64,000 nt of DNA from Terriglobales bacterium. Lineage in GTDB: Bacteria > Acidobacteriota > Terriglobia > Terriglobales > Acidobacteriaceae. Shown one piece after another: positions 9,515 through 17,959 of the stretch (within the stretch, counting starts at the first letter, position 1; every line of letters starts with the position of its first letter). The notes beneath the pieces were generated by a model, which searched no databases, was not told the origin of the DNA, and saw only the letters and a program-made list of their open reading frames with translations. The stretch lies in assembly GCA_035561515.1 (NCBI GenBank), contig DATMXP010000021.1, forward strand, positions 29,551 through 93,550. Direction: 5' to 3'. The translations under genes and the position numbers were made by a program.

Positions 9515-10168
9515 ATGAATCCGACTGAACAAGCTGCTACGCACGAAACACTTCAATCAGTGATACACCGTCAACTGAGATCATCGATCGCAACGATCCA
9601 AAGTGTTCTCGACGACCCGGCCATTTCATCCACACTGGTCGCAGCGGCGCAGTACGCAGGCGACGCAATGCGAAATGGGCGCAAGTTAATGGTGGCCGGT
9701 AATGGTGGTTCCGCAGCCGAGTCTCAGCACCTCGTCGCGGAATTTGTCTCGCGGCTTACAGTCGATCGCCGGGCGCTTCCTGCCATCTCGCTGACCGTCG
9801 ACACGTCAATCCTCACTGCTATCGGAAACGACTACAACTACGAAGACGTGTTCGAACGGCAACTCGAGGCAATCGCGCAAGCAGGCGACGTTTTTTTCGC
9901 TCTGTCAACCTCCGGCAACTCGAAGAACATCTTGAAGGCACTAAAGCTCGCCCCCAAGCTGGGTGTTAAAACGATTGGAATATCGGGGAACGGAGGAGGA
10001 CAAATGGGTCCTCTCTGCGACTACTCGATCGTAGTTCCTTCCAAGGTGACAATGAACATACAGGAAGCGCATTTGTGCCTGGAACACATCTTCTGCATGC
10101 TGGTCGAGAAGGTCTTCTTTGGTATGCAATTCGGCGAGGGAAAAACTCCAGCGGTTCCGGCCGAATAG
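9515..10168 (+). CDS. SIS-domain phosphosugar isomerase, GmhA-like
   Basis: The 217-residue protein closely follows sedoheptulose-7-phosphate isomerase (GmhA, about 190-195 residues): AGNGGSAAESQHL, SRLTVDRRALPAISL, IGNDYNYEDVF, ALSTSGNSKNI, and the metal-ligand helix QEAHLCLEH. GmhA makes D-glycero-D-manno-heptose 7-phosphate for LPS heptose. Here the gene sits inside a sugar-catabolism regulon, directly after the metallo-hydrolase (9 bp, with AGGAA overlapping the upstream stop), and no other heptose genes are near. It may therefore act on another ketose or hexosamine phosphate, but it is not the longer AgaS-type deaminase. Fold assignment is sure, substrate is not. Confidence 0.88.
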   Translation: MNPTEQAATHETLQSVIHRQLRSSIATIQSVLDDPAISSTLVAAAQYAGDAMRNGRKLMVAGNGGSAAESQHLVAEFVSRLTVDRRALPAISLTVDTSILTAIGNDYNYEDVFERQLEAIAQAGDVFFALSTSGNSKNILKALKLAPKLGVKTIGISGNGGGQMGPLCDYSIVVPSKVTMNIQEAHLCLEHIFCMLVEKVFFGMQFGEGKTPAVPAE

Positions 10169-10191
10169 ATAAACTGCCGTAGTAGGCCTGA

Positions 10192-10205
10192 GTGGGCTCG
10201 GGCCC
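10192..10205. terminator. Small hairpin between convergent genes
   Basis: TGGGC-TCGG-GCCCA forms a 5-bp stem with a four-base loop between the stops of the SIS gene (10168) and the sugar porter (10212). There is no clear T-run, so terminator function is tentative. Confidence 0.4.
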
Positions 10206-10211
10206 ATCGAT

Positions 10212-11540
10212 CTACGTTCGTTGCAATTGCATCTGGAGTTCTTCCAGCGTGTGTCCCTTCGTCTCAGGGTAGAAGCGCCAGACGACGATCAATTGCACGA
10301 GCATCATGGCGGAGAACAAAACAAACGGCGCACCGTTCGAACGCGCCGCCATCACCGGGAACGCCAATGCAATGAGTGCATTCATGATCCAGTGGGAACC
10401 ACTTCCCAAGCTCTGCCCTTTAGACCTGACCTCCGTCGGAAACACCTCAGCGATGTAAACCCAGATCACAGCACCTTGCGATGCCGCGAAGAAGCAGATG
10501 AATGCCATCAGGAACCAGACGAGCAGTTCCGGATGGGAATGCGTCAGGAAGATCGCCGCTACGCCCGCCAGGCAAAAACCGGTTCCGACGGATCCGACGA
10601 GGAGGAGCGTTTTGCGCCCTGCTTTGTCGATCAGCGACATACCGATGAACGTGCCGACGAGGTTCATCAAGCCGATCAACACGGATTGCAAGTTTCCAGA
10701 GAGGCGGCTGAAACCCGCGTAGCGGAAGATATCGGTGGCATAGTAGAGAATGGCGTTTACGCCCGCCATCTGATTGAAGAATCCTATCGATGCCGCTAAA
10801 AAAATCGGCAGTGCATACTTTCGTTGGAAAAGCGGAACATCGCGTTCCTGTCCGGGGGATTCCAGCGACGCCTTGATCGCGGCCAGTTCGCCTTCGGGAT
10901 TCTCGGAACCAAGCTTCCGCAGGTCGCTCAAAGCTTCTTCAAATTTCCCGCGAGCCGCAAGCCACCTGGGGCTTTGCGAAATCGTGTACAGCATCACTAA
11001 GAACAGAACAGCCGGGACAATGGCAACGCCGAATTCCCACCGCCATTCGTGCATTCCGATGTTCAGACTTGAGATGATGTAGTTAGACAGGTATGCGGCC
11101 AGAATTCCAAGAACGATGTTGATCTGGAACACGCCCACTAACCTGCCTCTCCATTTAGCCGGTGAAACCTCCGCGATGTACACAGGCCCCAGAACAGATG
11201 ACCCACCAATTCCAAGCCCGCCGACAAACCGCGCAATCAGCAAGACGTGCCAGTTCCACGCGAACGCACAGCCAACGGCCGAGATGATGTAGAGAAGCGC
11301 CATGATCCGAAGTGCGCCGCGTCCACCCAGTTTCTGCCCGAGCACTCCGGCAATCGCGCAGCCGGCCACTGTTCCCCATAAAGCGATCGACACGGTAATG
11401 CCGAGCGTCTTAGGCACAAGCTGGAATGTCTCACTGAGCTGTTGCGTTGTACCTGAAATCACAGCCGTGTCAAAGCCAAACAGAAGACCACCGAGCGCTC
11501 CGACAGCGCTGCATCTCAACAGTTCCGGCGTAAGTTTCAT
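10212..11540 (-). CDS. Sugar porter family MFS transporter
   Basis: This 442-residue, twelve-segment permease of the sugar porter (SP) family shows LLFGFDTAVISG in helix 1, RFVGGLGIGGSSVLGPVYIAE and SPAKWRG in the first half, SQSPRWLA before the central loop, and FYPETKGHTLEEL at the C terminus, all hallmarks of proton-coupled monosaccharide importers such as XylE/GalP. It lies divergent from nagA, with operator site C 65 bp before its start, so it is the second sugar importer of the regulon and probably takes up free hexose (mannose or similar). Confidence 0.92.
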   Translation of the reverse strand: MKLTPELLRCSAVGALGGLLFGFDTAVISGTTQQLSETFQLVPKTLGITVSIALWGTVAGCAIAGVLGQKLGGRGALRIMALLYIISAVGCAFAWNWHVLLIARFVGGLGIGGSSVLGPVYIAEVSPAKWRGRLVGVFQINIVLGILAAYLSNYIISSLNIGMHEWRWEFGVAIVPAVLFLVMLYTISQSPRWLAARGKFEEALSDLRKLGSENPEGELAAIKASLESPGQERDVPLFQRKYALPIFLAASIGFFNQMAGVNAILYYATDIFRYAGFSRLSGNLQSVLIGLMNLVGTFIGMSLIDKAGRKTLLLVGSVGTGFCLAGVAAIFLTHSHPELLVWFLMAFICFFAASQGAVIWVYIAEVFPTEVRSKGQSLGSGSHWIMNALIALAFPVMAARSNGAPFVLFSAMMLVQLIVVWRFYPETKGHTLEELQMQLQRT

Positions 11541-11604
11541 GAGTCCTCGTGGAGTAACTTGCTGATGATAGAACCCTTCTCGGACATTTCGCAGAAAGCC
11601 GCGG

Positions 11605-11618
11605 TGGGATCGATTCCA
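11605..11618. promoter_or_regulatory. LacI-family operator, site C
   Basis: TGGGATCGATTCCA differs from the consensus at one base and stands upstream of the minus-strand sugar porter gene (start 11540). Confidence 0.8.
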
Positions 11619-11740
11619 GCAGCGGAAAGGATGCTATTACATGCATACGGCTGTCAAGGGAATGTTCGTTTGTTCCTCGAATAGGCGCAGCAACCCTGCG
11701 CAGCTTGACAACGTCGCCAGCCACGAGCAATCTACGAGGT

Positions 11741-11754
11741 TGGGATTGATTCCA
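11741..11754. promoter_or_regulatory. LacI-family operator, site D
   Basis: TGGGATTGATTCCA differs from the consensus at two bases and lies 9 bp before the nagA start. A TTGACA box at 11705-11710 precedes it, so the site would overlap the transcription start or early transcript. Confidence 0.72.
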
Positions 11755-11762
11755 ATCGAGAA

Positions 11763-12995
11763 ATGCTGAGCATGTTGAAGACCCTCACCGCTCGCACGCT
11801 GATTACCGCCGACGCGGAAATCCAGTTTCCTGTGATCCACCTTGATGATGACGGGCGACTCGTCGATATCGGCAGTGACCCGCTGTCGCTCGCAGATGAA
11901 ACGACGGTGCTTGCCAGTGCGCTGATTGACGTGCACATGCATGGTGGCAAAGGCATCGACGTGATGCATGCCGACGAATCTCAGATGCGCCAACTCGAGA
12001 TATTCCTGGCGGAGCATGGCGTCGGGCATTTCCTGCCCACCACGGTAACAGCTTCAGTTGACTCCACTCTTCACGCCCTGGAGCGTATGGCGAAGGCGGT
12101 TCGCACGGCAAAGGACAGGACTGGAGCTGTACCGTTGGGGATTCATATCGAGGGGCCATTCTTGTCGCACGTAAAGCGAGGCATGCATCCGGCCGAACAC
12201 CTGCAGCCGCCAAGTATCGAACTTTTCGAGCGGATGCAAACAGCCGCTGACGGCCAGATTCGGATGATGACCGTCGCGCCAGAACCGAATGCAGGTCCGT
12301 TCGAAAGGTCGGAGTACAAGGCCGTCGCTGCTCTCGAACTCATCAGGCACGCTTCTCAGCGCGGCGTCGCCTGCTCCGTCGGCCATACGCATGCGACAGC
12401 AAAAGAGACTGTGTCCGCGATAGAAGCCGGAGCTGTAACTGCCACTCACACCTTCAACGCAATGCGAGCTTTCGATCACCGCGAACCCGGCGTACTGGGC
12501 ACCGTGCTTGATGACGAGCGACTCTTTGCCGACCTCATCTGCGATGGCGTCCACGTCTCACCGGCGGCAGTGCGGCTCTGGTGGAGATGTAAAGGTCCAA
12601 AGCGGGCGATACTTATTACCGACGCACTTCCGGCCGCAGGCGCGGCCGATGGCGAATACCAAGTCGGCAATGATTGGATTACGGCACATCACGGCCGAGC
12701 CGTAGTCACGCGAGATCTGGCAAAGGGTAAAGTAACCCTGGCGGGCTCGGTGCTCACGCTCGAACAAGCGGTGATACGCTTTGCAGAATTCACAAGCGCG
12801 AGCATCGGCGACGGTATCCGGCTCGCGTCACATAATCCAGCGGCAATGCTGAATAGTCACGCCAGCACAACGCTTGCGGCCGGATCCCTCGTCAACCTCA
12901 CTCGCTGGGACGCGAAAGGCAATCTCATTACGACCTACGTGCGCGGACGTGAGTTTGCGGGGAGCGGCACGCATTCGACCCCTCACTTCGCCTGA
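11763..12995 (+). CDS. nagA: N-acetylglucosamine-6-phosphate deacetylase
   Basis: The 410-residue amidohydrolase-superfamily enzyme removes acetate from N-acetylglucosamine 6-phosphate (or the galactosamine/mannosamine analogue) in the cytoplasm. Family marks in order: DVHMHGGKG with the HxH pair, HIEGPFLS with the metal-binding glutamate, HPAEHL, VGHTHA, THTFNAMRAF, DGVHVSP and the catalytic aspartate in LITDALPAAG. Length is as expected. The start could be ATG 11763 or 11772. No nagB deaminase is in the window, so the fate of the glucosamine phosphate is not explained locally. The 3' end overlaps the convergent GH38 gene by 13 bp. Control by site D is likely. Confidence 0.93.
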   Translation: MLSMLKTLTARTLITADAEIQFPVIHLDDDGRLVDIGSDPLSLADETTVLASALIDVHMHGGKGIDVMHADESQMRQLEIFLAEHGVGHFLPTTVTASVDSTLHALERMAKAVRTAKDRTGAVPLGIHIEGPFLSHVKRGMHPAEHLQPPSIELFERMQTAADGQIRMMTVAPEPNAGPFERSEYKAVAALELIRHASQRGVACSVGHTHATAKETVSAIEAGAVTATHTFNAMRAFDHREPGVLGTVLDDERLFADLICDGVHVSPAAVRLWWRCKGPKRAILITDALPAAGAADGEYQVGNDWITAHHGRAVVTRDLAKGKVTLAGSVLTLEQAVIRFAEFTSASIGDGIRLASHNPAAMLNSHASTTLAAGSLVNLTRWDAKGNLITTYVRGREFAGSGTHSTPHFA

Positions 12996-15900
12996 CCTGC
13001 GTCTCCTAGCTGCAGGCGAACAGTGACAACCTCGTACGGATTGAGGGTAAGCTGAATCGAATTCGACTGCACTTCAATTGCACGTTGATCATCTTCAACG
13101 GCATTCGTTAGAGTCGCGAAGCGTAGCGGCCACAAAGGACTTCGAACGGTCACGTGGGATTGGCTCCCGGCCGTTTCCTGCAACCGGATGATTGTTCCCT
13201 TTCCATCTTCTGCCAATTTCCAGGCAGCGAGAATAACGTTCTCACCCGAGATATCTAGGAAACTCGTCCCCATCGCGGGTAACGGCCGTTCCGGGTTACC
13301 GATCTTGTCCGGTACGATCACGCGGTTGAGTTCTGCAGGTTCCATGCTTTCCCATCCCAGCCTTGAGAACGCGGACGGGGAGAAGCTTTTCGCGCTGGTC
13401 AACACGTACCGGAATGACAACACACCTCCCTGCCCTGCCTGATAATTCGTGTGCCAGTAGTTGTTCATCACATACGAAAGCATCGTGGACGACTTCGGCT
13501 GAAACTGCCCCGGCCATTCGCCTCGAACGATGTCGCCAAAAGTAGCGAGAGGAGCGTCAACGGGAACAATTGCGACGGCCAGTCCATTGTCGTGTGCAGC
13601 CATCCAGTGCTGGACGGTGAACCACTCCAGACTTCCGCCTTTCATCATGTTTTTCGCCGGATCGATCCAGCCCTGTTGGATTTCGTATGCAAATTGCGGG
13701 CGCTCCAGGTTGATCGGGAAAGCGAAGTAGATCCCTTCTTTCTCTTCGGTGTATTGCTTATCCACCGTGTAGTTGAACTCAATCTTCTTTTCCGAATCGA
13801 AAAGAAGAACTTCCAACTGGACAGAACGAGTGTTCGTGTTGGAACTCTCGAGGCGGATGGAATGACCCCACGGCGTCTTCTTCGCGCCCAGGTACCTGCC
13901 GCTCTGTGGCGGGTGAACCGTGAGATCGGGCTTGGGAAGCGCTGGATCAGGATGAACGATCGTCGTGCCACCATGGCCGCCACTCACATAGACATACTGT
14001 CCAAACCGGTAGGGACTCTTCTCATCTGCGATGTCTCGCTGTAACTGCTTGTCGAAGATACTTCGAATCGAGCCACTCGCGGGATCGACCGTCACGCGGT
14101 AGAACTGGTTCTCGACAGTGGCTTGCGTGTCTACGCGACTGTCGTCGGGAATGTCTGATTCCACCTTGAATTGAACGCACTTGTAACCAACCGGAGGTAT
14201 ATCCGTGACTAGAAAACGCGCACGAGTAAATCCTTCGCGTCTCCATAGCAGTTCTGCCGGAATTTCGCGGCCGGTCGCAATATCCACCAGGCGTTCGTTC
14301 TTCCGGAGGTCGGTTTCAACAAGGACGTTCCGTTTCCAGTTCAGCCCGTTGAAGACAACCAGTGTCAGGGCAGGCACATGGATCTGATCCGTAACGTGTG
14401 CCATCGCACGGTTAGCAACATCGTCCAACTGAAATTTCGCCTGAACTGCGCGATTGTCTTTGATCGCCAATTCATCAACGACGCGCTGCATGTGCGGCTG
14501 AGTGACGGACATGCCGCCCGTCCACGTATGCTCGGAATAGAGCTGGATGTTTCGCCATGCGTCATCGAGTTCCGCCTTCGGCGGATGGAACCCGAGTCCC
14601 ATCGCGTGCGCAACTGTCGAAAGGAAGTCAACTGACAGCGCACGATGCTGATTCAGGCGGTCTTGCTTCGTGTTTGCAGCATCGGCGCCGATTCCGTCTT
14701 CCCAGTACGGCCCGAAGTCACCCTTATAGGTCGCCAAGTTCGAAGCGTAGCGCTGGTCAATGTAGCGCAAGAAGTCGGCAAATGTGGCGTATCGAAATTC
14801 TGGGAAGGCGTATTCGCGGTTCCATTCTGACGCGAAGCCACCCAGCCTGGCTTCTATCTGCGTGTTCTCGCTTTGAGCACCGTAGATCAGAAGCGCATCA
14901 GGCGCGTAGTTCTCCTGTGAGTACCGTCGCAGGAAGGGCGGCAGAGCACCCTGTCCGCCCTCGATTTCGGGTGGTAAACCAAACAGTGATTCGATTTGCG
15001 AGTAATTGCGGGAGTACCAGAACAGCACTTTGCCGCCGCCGGTTCCTTCCCACCAGAACGGTGATTTCAGATCCCAGTCTTCGTGTTGCAGCACCGGGCC
15101 GCGGTCGCCATTCCCCGCCGCGACCAGATATCGAATACCCGCGCGCGCCAAGATGGACGGATACGCTCCCGTGTAACTCGGGACATCGGTGACACTCGCG
15201 TAATCGAAGGGGATCCCCCTCGTCCTCGCCAGCGACCTCGAGTAGTAAAGCGATCGGTATAGAGTCTCGAGAGAGGAGTACCCAGTCAGCAGGTTGGCAT
15301 AGTTTGCCGGGACTCCGATTTTTCCGCTCTTCACAACTTCAGCTAACTTAGCCTGCAGATCGGGTGAGCGAGTATCCATGAACTGCTCTACGTTCCAGGA
15401 GCCATCGGTAGCAAAACGGAACTCCGGATGCTCCCGCACCATTGCCATCACATCCTGCAGTGTCCTGGCTTGTACCTCGGAGACTTTGCCTTGATAGTCC
15501 GTGTAGCCGATATCGAGATGTGTATGCGGCACCACGAACAACTTCCATTTGCGTGCAGGTTGGACTTGAAACGTGAATTCGCTCTCACCCGAGGAGCCAA
15601 TCGTCAGCTGAGCCGTCACCACGCCGGTCCACTCCGGAACCTCGAAATCGATCGACTGCTCTCCGAAGTCCGCCATGGGTTTCACTTCAGCCGCGAAAGA
15701 ACGGCCGTTCATTTTCAATACAGCCTTCTGTGCTGCTTCAGGCCCCGTAAATCGAACTGTGGCATTCACCACTTCCAGTAGTTGTCCCTCGCGTTGGCGA
15801 TAGAAAATCGTGGGACGCAGACTCGCCGTAATTCTTGCAGGTTCCCTAGAGGTCTGCTTTGTCAGGGAAATATAGTCGTAACGAATGCCTGAAACATTTC

Positions 15901-16441
15901 GCTTGTCGGTGTGACGGCGAGATGGCTCGGTGCATGACAACGAGACTCTGTTCGCACCTGCCTTCAGATAGGCTGAGGGGATATCAATGGATAGCTCGGC
16001 TAATCGTACGGGATCGGGTTCCATGGCGGAGCGAACCAGTTCAGGACGAAGGTAAAAGTCACCTCGATGGCCGTTAACATCAACGCTCACGGTTGGCACG
16101 ATGGGGGTGTAAGTTATCTCAGATATCCGTAAGACATAGCCGCCGGACGGAGTGGTCAGAGAGAACGTAATGTCGTATGGACTCCCGCAAGTTTGCGTCG
16201 CTGCCCAGTCTTTCTTCCAGTCGCCGTTACTTGCGTTGTACACGAGACCTGGTCGTGGCTGTGGCGGGAACTCCCTGGCCGACCGGTCGTCCCGCCCGAT
16301 CTCCCAAATGGGCTTGCTCTGCGGCGAGGCCAAGGACAACGCGCCAACCAGCACAAACCAGGAGATAATCAGGACTCGCAAATAGGCGGATAGCAGTCTC
16401 TTATTCCAAATCATGAATACAGGTCCTTGCTTGAGTCTCAT
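12983..16441 (-). CDS. Large secreted GH38-type alpha-mannosidase with N-terminal carbohydrate-binding-like domain
   Basis: The 1152-residue protein has a signal peptide (hydrophobic core about residues 20-38). Residues 40-195 resemble the beta-sandwich domain of family 4 rhamnogalacturonan lyases (AGANRVSLSC, RYDYISL). The GH38 catalytic domain starts near 300: H308 and D310 in PHTHLDIGYTD are metal ligands and D419 in ASVTDVPSYTG is at the nucleophile position. Beta-sandwich domains follow to the end. Only the general fold is shared with the 871-residue GH38 protein of this locus. An alternative start is the ATG at 16414, preceded by AAGGA, which fits the signal peptide slightly better. Operator site E lies 32 bp upstream. 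Convergent with nagA. Confidence 0.88.
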   Translation of the reverse strand: MRLKQGPVFMIWNKRLLSAYLRVLIISWFVLVGALSLASPQSKPIWEIGRDDRSAREFPPQPRPGLVYNASNGDWKKDWAATQTCGSPYDITFSLTTPSGGYVLRISEITYTPIVPTVSVDVNGHRGDFYLRPELVRSAMEPDPVRLAELSIDIPSAYLKAGANRVSLSCTEPSRRHTDKRNVSGIRYDYISLTKQTSREPARITASLRPTIFYRQREGQLLEVVNATVRFTGPEAAQKAVLKMNGRSFAAEVKPMADFGEQSIDFEVPEWTGVVTAQLTIGSSGESEFTFQVQPARKWKLFVVPHTHLDIGYTDYQGKVSEVQARTLQDVMAMVREHPEFRFATDGSWNVEQFMDTRSPDLQAKLAEVVKSGKIGVPANYANLLTGYSSLETLYRSLYYSRSLARTRGIPFDYASVTDVPSYTGAYPSILARAGIRYLVAAGNGDRGPVLQHEDWDLKSPFWWEGTGGGKVLFWYSRNYSQIESLFGLPPEIEGGQGALPPFLRRYSQENYAPDALLIYGAQSENTQIEARLGGFASEWNREYAFPEFRYATFADFLRYIDQRYASNLATYKGDFGPYWEDGIGADAANTKQDRLNQHRALSVDFLSTVAHAMGLGFHPPKAELDDAWRNIQLYSEHTWTGGMSVTQPHMQRVVDELAIKDNRAVQAKFQLDDVANRAMAHVTDQIHVPALTLVVFNGLNWKRNVLVETDLRKNERLVDIATGREIPAELLWRREGFTRARFLVTDIPPVGYKCVQFKVESDIPDDSRVDTQATVENQFYRVTVDPASGSIRSIFDKQLQRDIADEKSPYRFGQYVYVSGGHGGTTIVHPDPALPKPDLTVHPPQSGRYLGAKKTPWGHSIRLESSNTNTRSVQLEVLLFDSEKKIEFNYTVDKQYTEEKEGIYFAFPINLERPQFAYEIQQGWIDPAKNMMKGGSLEWFTVQHWMAAHDNGLAVAIVPVDAPLATFGDIVRGEWPGQFQPKSSTMLSYVMNNYWHTNYQAGQGGVLSFRYVLTSAKSFSPSAFSRLGWESMEPAELNRVIVPDKIGNPERPLPAMGTSFLDISGENVILAAWKLAEDGKGTIIRLQETAGSQSHVTVRSPLWPLRFATLTNAVEDDQRAIEVQSNSIQLTLNPYEVVTVRLQLGDAGQAK

Positions 16442-16472
16442 TGAAGCGTAACCTCACCGAACAACATACAGT

Positions 16473-16486
16473 TGGTACCGATTCCA
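16473..16486. promoter_or_regulatory. LacI-family operator, site E
   Basis: TGGTACCGATTCCA matches the consensus at 12 of 14 positions and lies before the minus-strand GH38 gene. Confidence 0.65.
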
Positions 16487-16576
16487 TTCCAGCACTCAGC
16501 AGCGTGAAGCAGGGTACACGTCAGACAAATTCCACGCAACTTCAACGCTGCCGAAAGCCGGTGCCGTATACTGTTT

Positions 16577-16590
16577 TGGAATCGATTCCC
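16577..16590. promoter_or_regulatory. LacI-family operator, site F
   Basis: TGGAATCGATTCCC matches the consensus at 13 of 14 positions. It begins 4 bp after a good -10 box TATACT (16567-16572) and lies 22 bp before the ATG at 16613. Confidence 0.82.
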
Positions 16591-16612
16591 ACGAGACGGA
16601 TGGGAGGAGTTG

Positions 16613-17914
16613 ATGTCGATTTCACGCAGGAAAGCGTTAGTGGCACTGACAGCCACCGGACTGACCGCGGCAGCTGGCGCTGCCTCGAGTACCGGAAGCG
16701 CAACGCGATCGTCGTCCACCGGCTCAGGTAGCGCTCCGTGCCCCGATCCTATCTACGAGAAACCGGCGGCAATCTCTGAGGCTGAGTTCGGTAGTAGGCG
16801 AATCGAAGGTATACACGCCGCAGAGGTCAACGACTTCTCCCCGTTTGGCTATAGCGGACCCTTCACTCCCAGTCCGCCGCATGCAGATCTCAACCCCCGT
16901 AAGGCTATCCTGATCAGGTGGAAAGACCACAACCAGCGATTTGTGTTCAGCCACGAAGCCAGCTACACGCCGTGGCTCGAACTCGACGGACACGCAGGAC
17001 TCTGCAACCAGTTCTTCGAATCGAATCACGGGGCGGAACTGTTCAACCAGAACGGACGCAACCAACGAAACAGTTTCGTTGACATCGTCGAGTCCGGTCC
17101 GCAGCGGGTTTGGGTGCGATGGAACTACATCTGCGTACACGAGAACGACAACGAAAAACCTGCGCTTCGGGGGACCGAAGACTATGTTGCCTATCCGAAC
17201 GGATTGGTGTGGCGGCGCCTTACGTACGAAACCCTCCGACCGGACGTTCCAGACGGCTACAGTTTCCAGCCACTCGACTTCTTCTGTATCGCTTCTCCCA
17301 AACTAGGTTGGGACGACCTGTTCTCGCGCGACACCGAGCATGGCGATTACCTTGTCGGATCCGTAATCGATGCGTACTCCGACAGGGTGTACCGCAAGTT
17401 TTGGGACGACAAAGGAAAGTCCAGACGCGTTGGCGATGCCCGCCTACTGCTCGAAATTTCCAAATCAAAGGGACTCGCGATGGTCGCCCCATTCAAAGTG
17501 GGGAGCGCCTTCGTCATACTCGGCGAATCAAGCGGCTTTCCAGCCTCACGCACCCAGGTGGTGGACCACTCATTTAAAGACACTGGTGGATGGGGATGGG
17601 GTGCCATACGTTGGGACCACTGGCCCGTCGGCTGGATCAATAGCCAAGCCCATGACCGCGAGCCCGGCTCAATATACCCGTATCATTTCGGCCAGTTCTC
17701 TCACTACATTGTCGATCAACCGATCATCGACGCGAAACTCGACTTTTTGAAAACCCTTCAGAACATGGACTTGAATCGCTGGACGGAACGGCACGTGTAC
17801 TACACGCTTACAGGTGTCGCGCGCGACGACGCCTCCGTTCGGAAAATCGCCAGACGTTGGCTGGACAAAGGAAAAGAATGCGCAAATCCAGCGAGCGTAG
17901 CGGACCTTATCTAA
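16613..17914 (+). CDS. Exported protein of unknown family in the mannoside regulon
   Basis: The 433-residue protein has a Tat-like leader (SRRKALVALTATGLTAAAG) followed by a Ser/Thr/Gly-rich linker to about residue 45. I do not recognise the mature domain. It is rich in Trp, Tyr, Asp and His (for example GGWGWGAIRWDHWPVGW near residue 330), a composition common in glycan-binding or glycan-cleaving beta-rich proteins. The ATG at 16613 is chosen over the preceding TTG because GGGAGGAG lies five bases upstream. A -10 box and operator site F stand directly upstream, so it is co-regulated with the mannosidases. It could be a new hydrolase, lyase or binding protein acting with them. Confidence 0.82.
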   Translation: MSISRRKALVALTATGLTAAAGAASSTGSATRSSSTGSGSAPCPDPIYEKPAAISEAEFGSRRIEGIHAAEVNDFSPFGYSGPFTPSPPHADLNPRKAILIRWKDHNQRFVFSHEASYTPWLELDGHAGLCNQFFESNHGAELFNQNGRNQRNSFVDIVESGPQRVWVRWNYICVHENDNEKPALRGTEDYVAYPNGLVWRRLTYETLRPDVPDGYSFQPLDFFCIASPKLGWDDLFSRDTEHGDYLVGSVIDAYSDRVYRKFWDDKGKSRRVGDARLLLEISKSKGLAMVAPFKVGSAFVILGESSGFPASRTQVVDHSFKDTGGWGWGAIRWDHWPVGWINSQAHDREPGSIYPYHFGQFSHYIVDQPIIDAKLDFLKTLQNMDLNRWTERHVYYTLTGVARDDASVRKIARRWLDKGKECANPASVADLI

Positions 17915-17923
17915 TCGACCTGC

Positions 17924-17945
17924 GGGAGCTTGCGACCAAGCTCCC
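17924..17945. terminator. Bidirectional terminator hairpin
   Basis: A perfect 9-bp stem (GGGAGCTTG / CAAGCTCCC) with loop CGAC lies between the convergent stops at 17914 and 17960. Confidence 0.65.
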
Positions 17946-17959
17946 TTCAGCACATTCAT

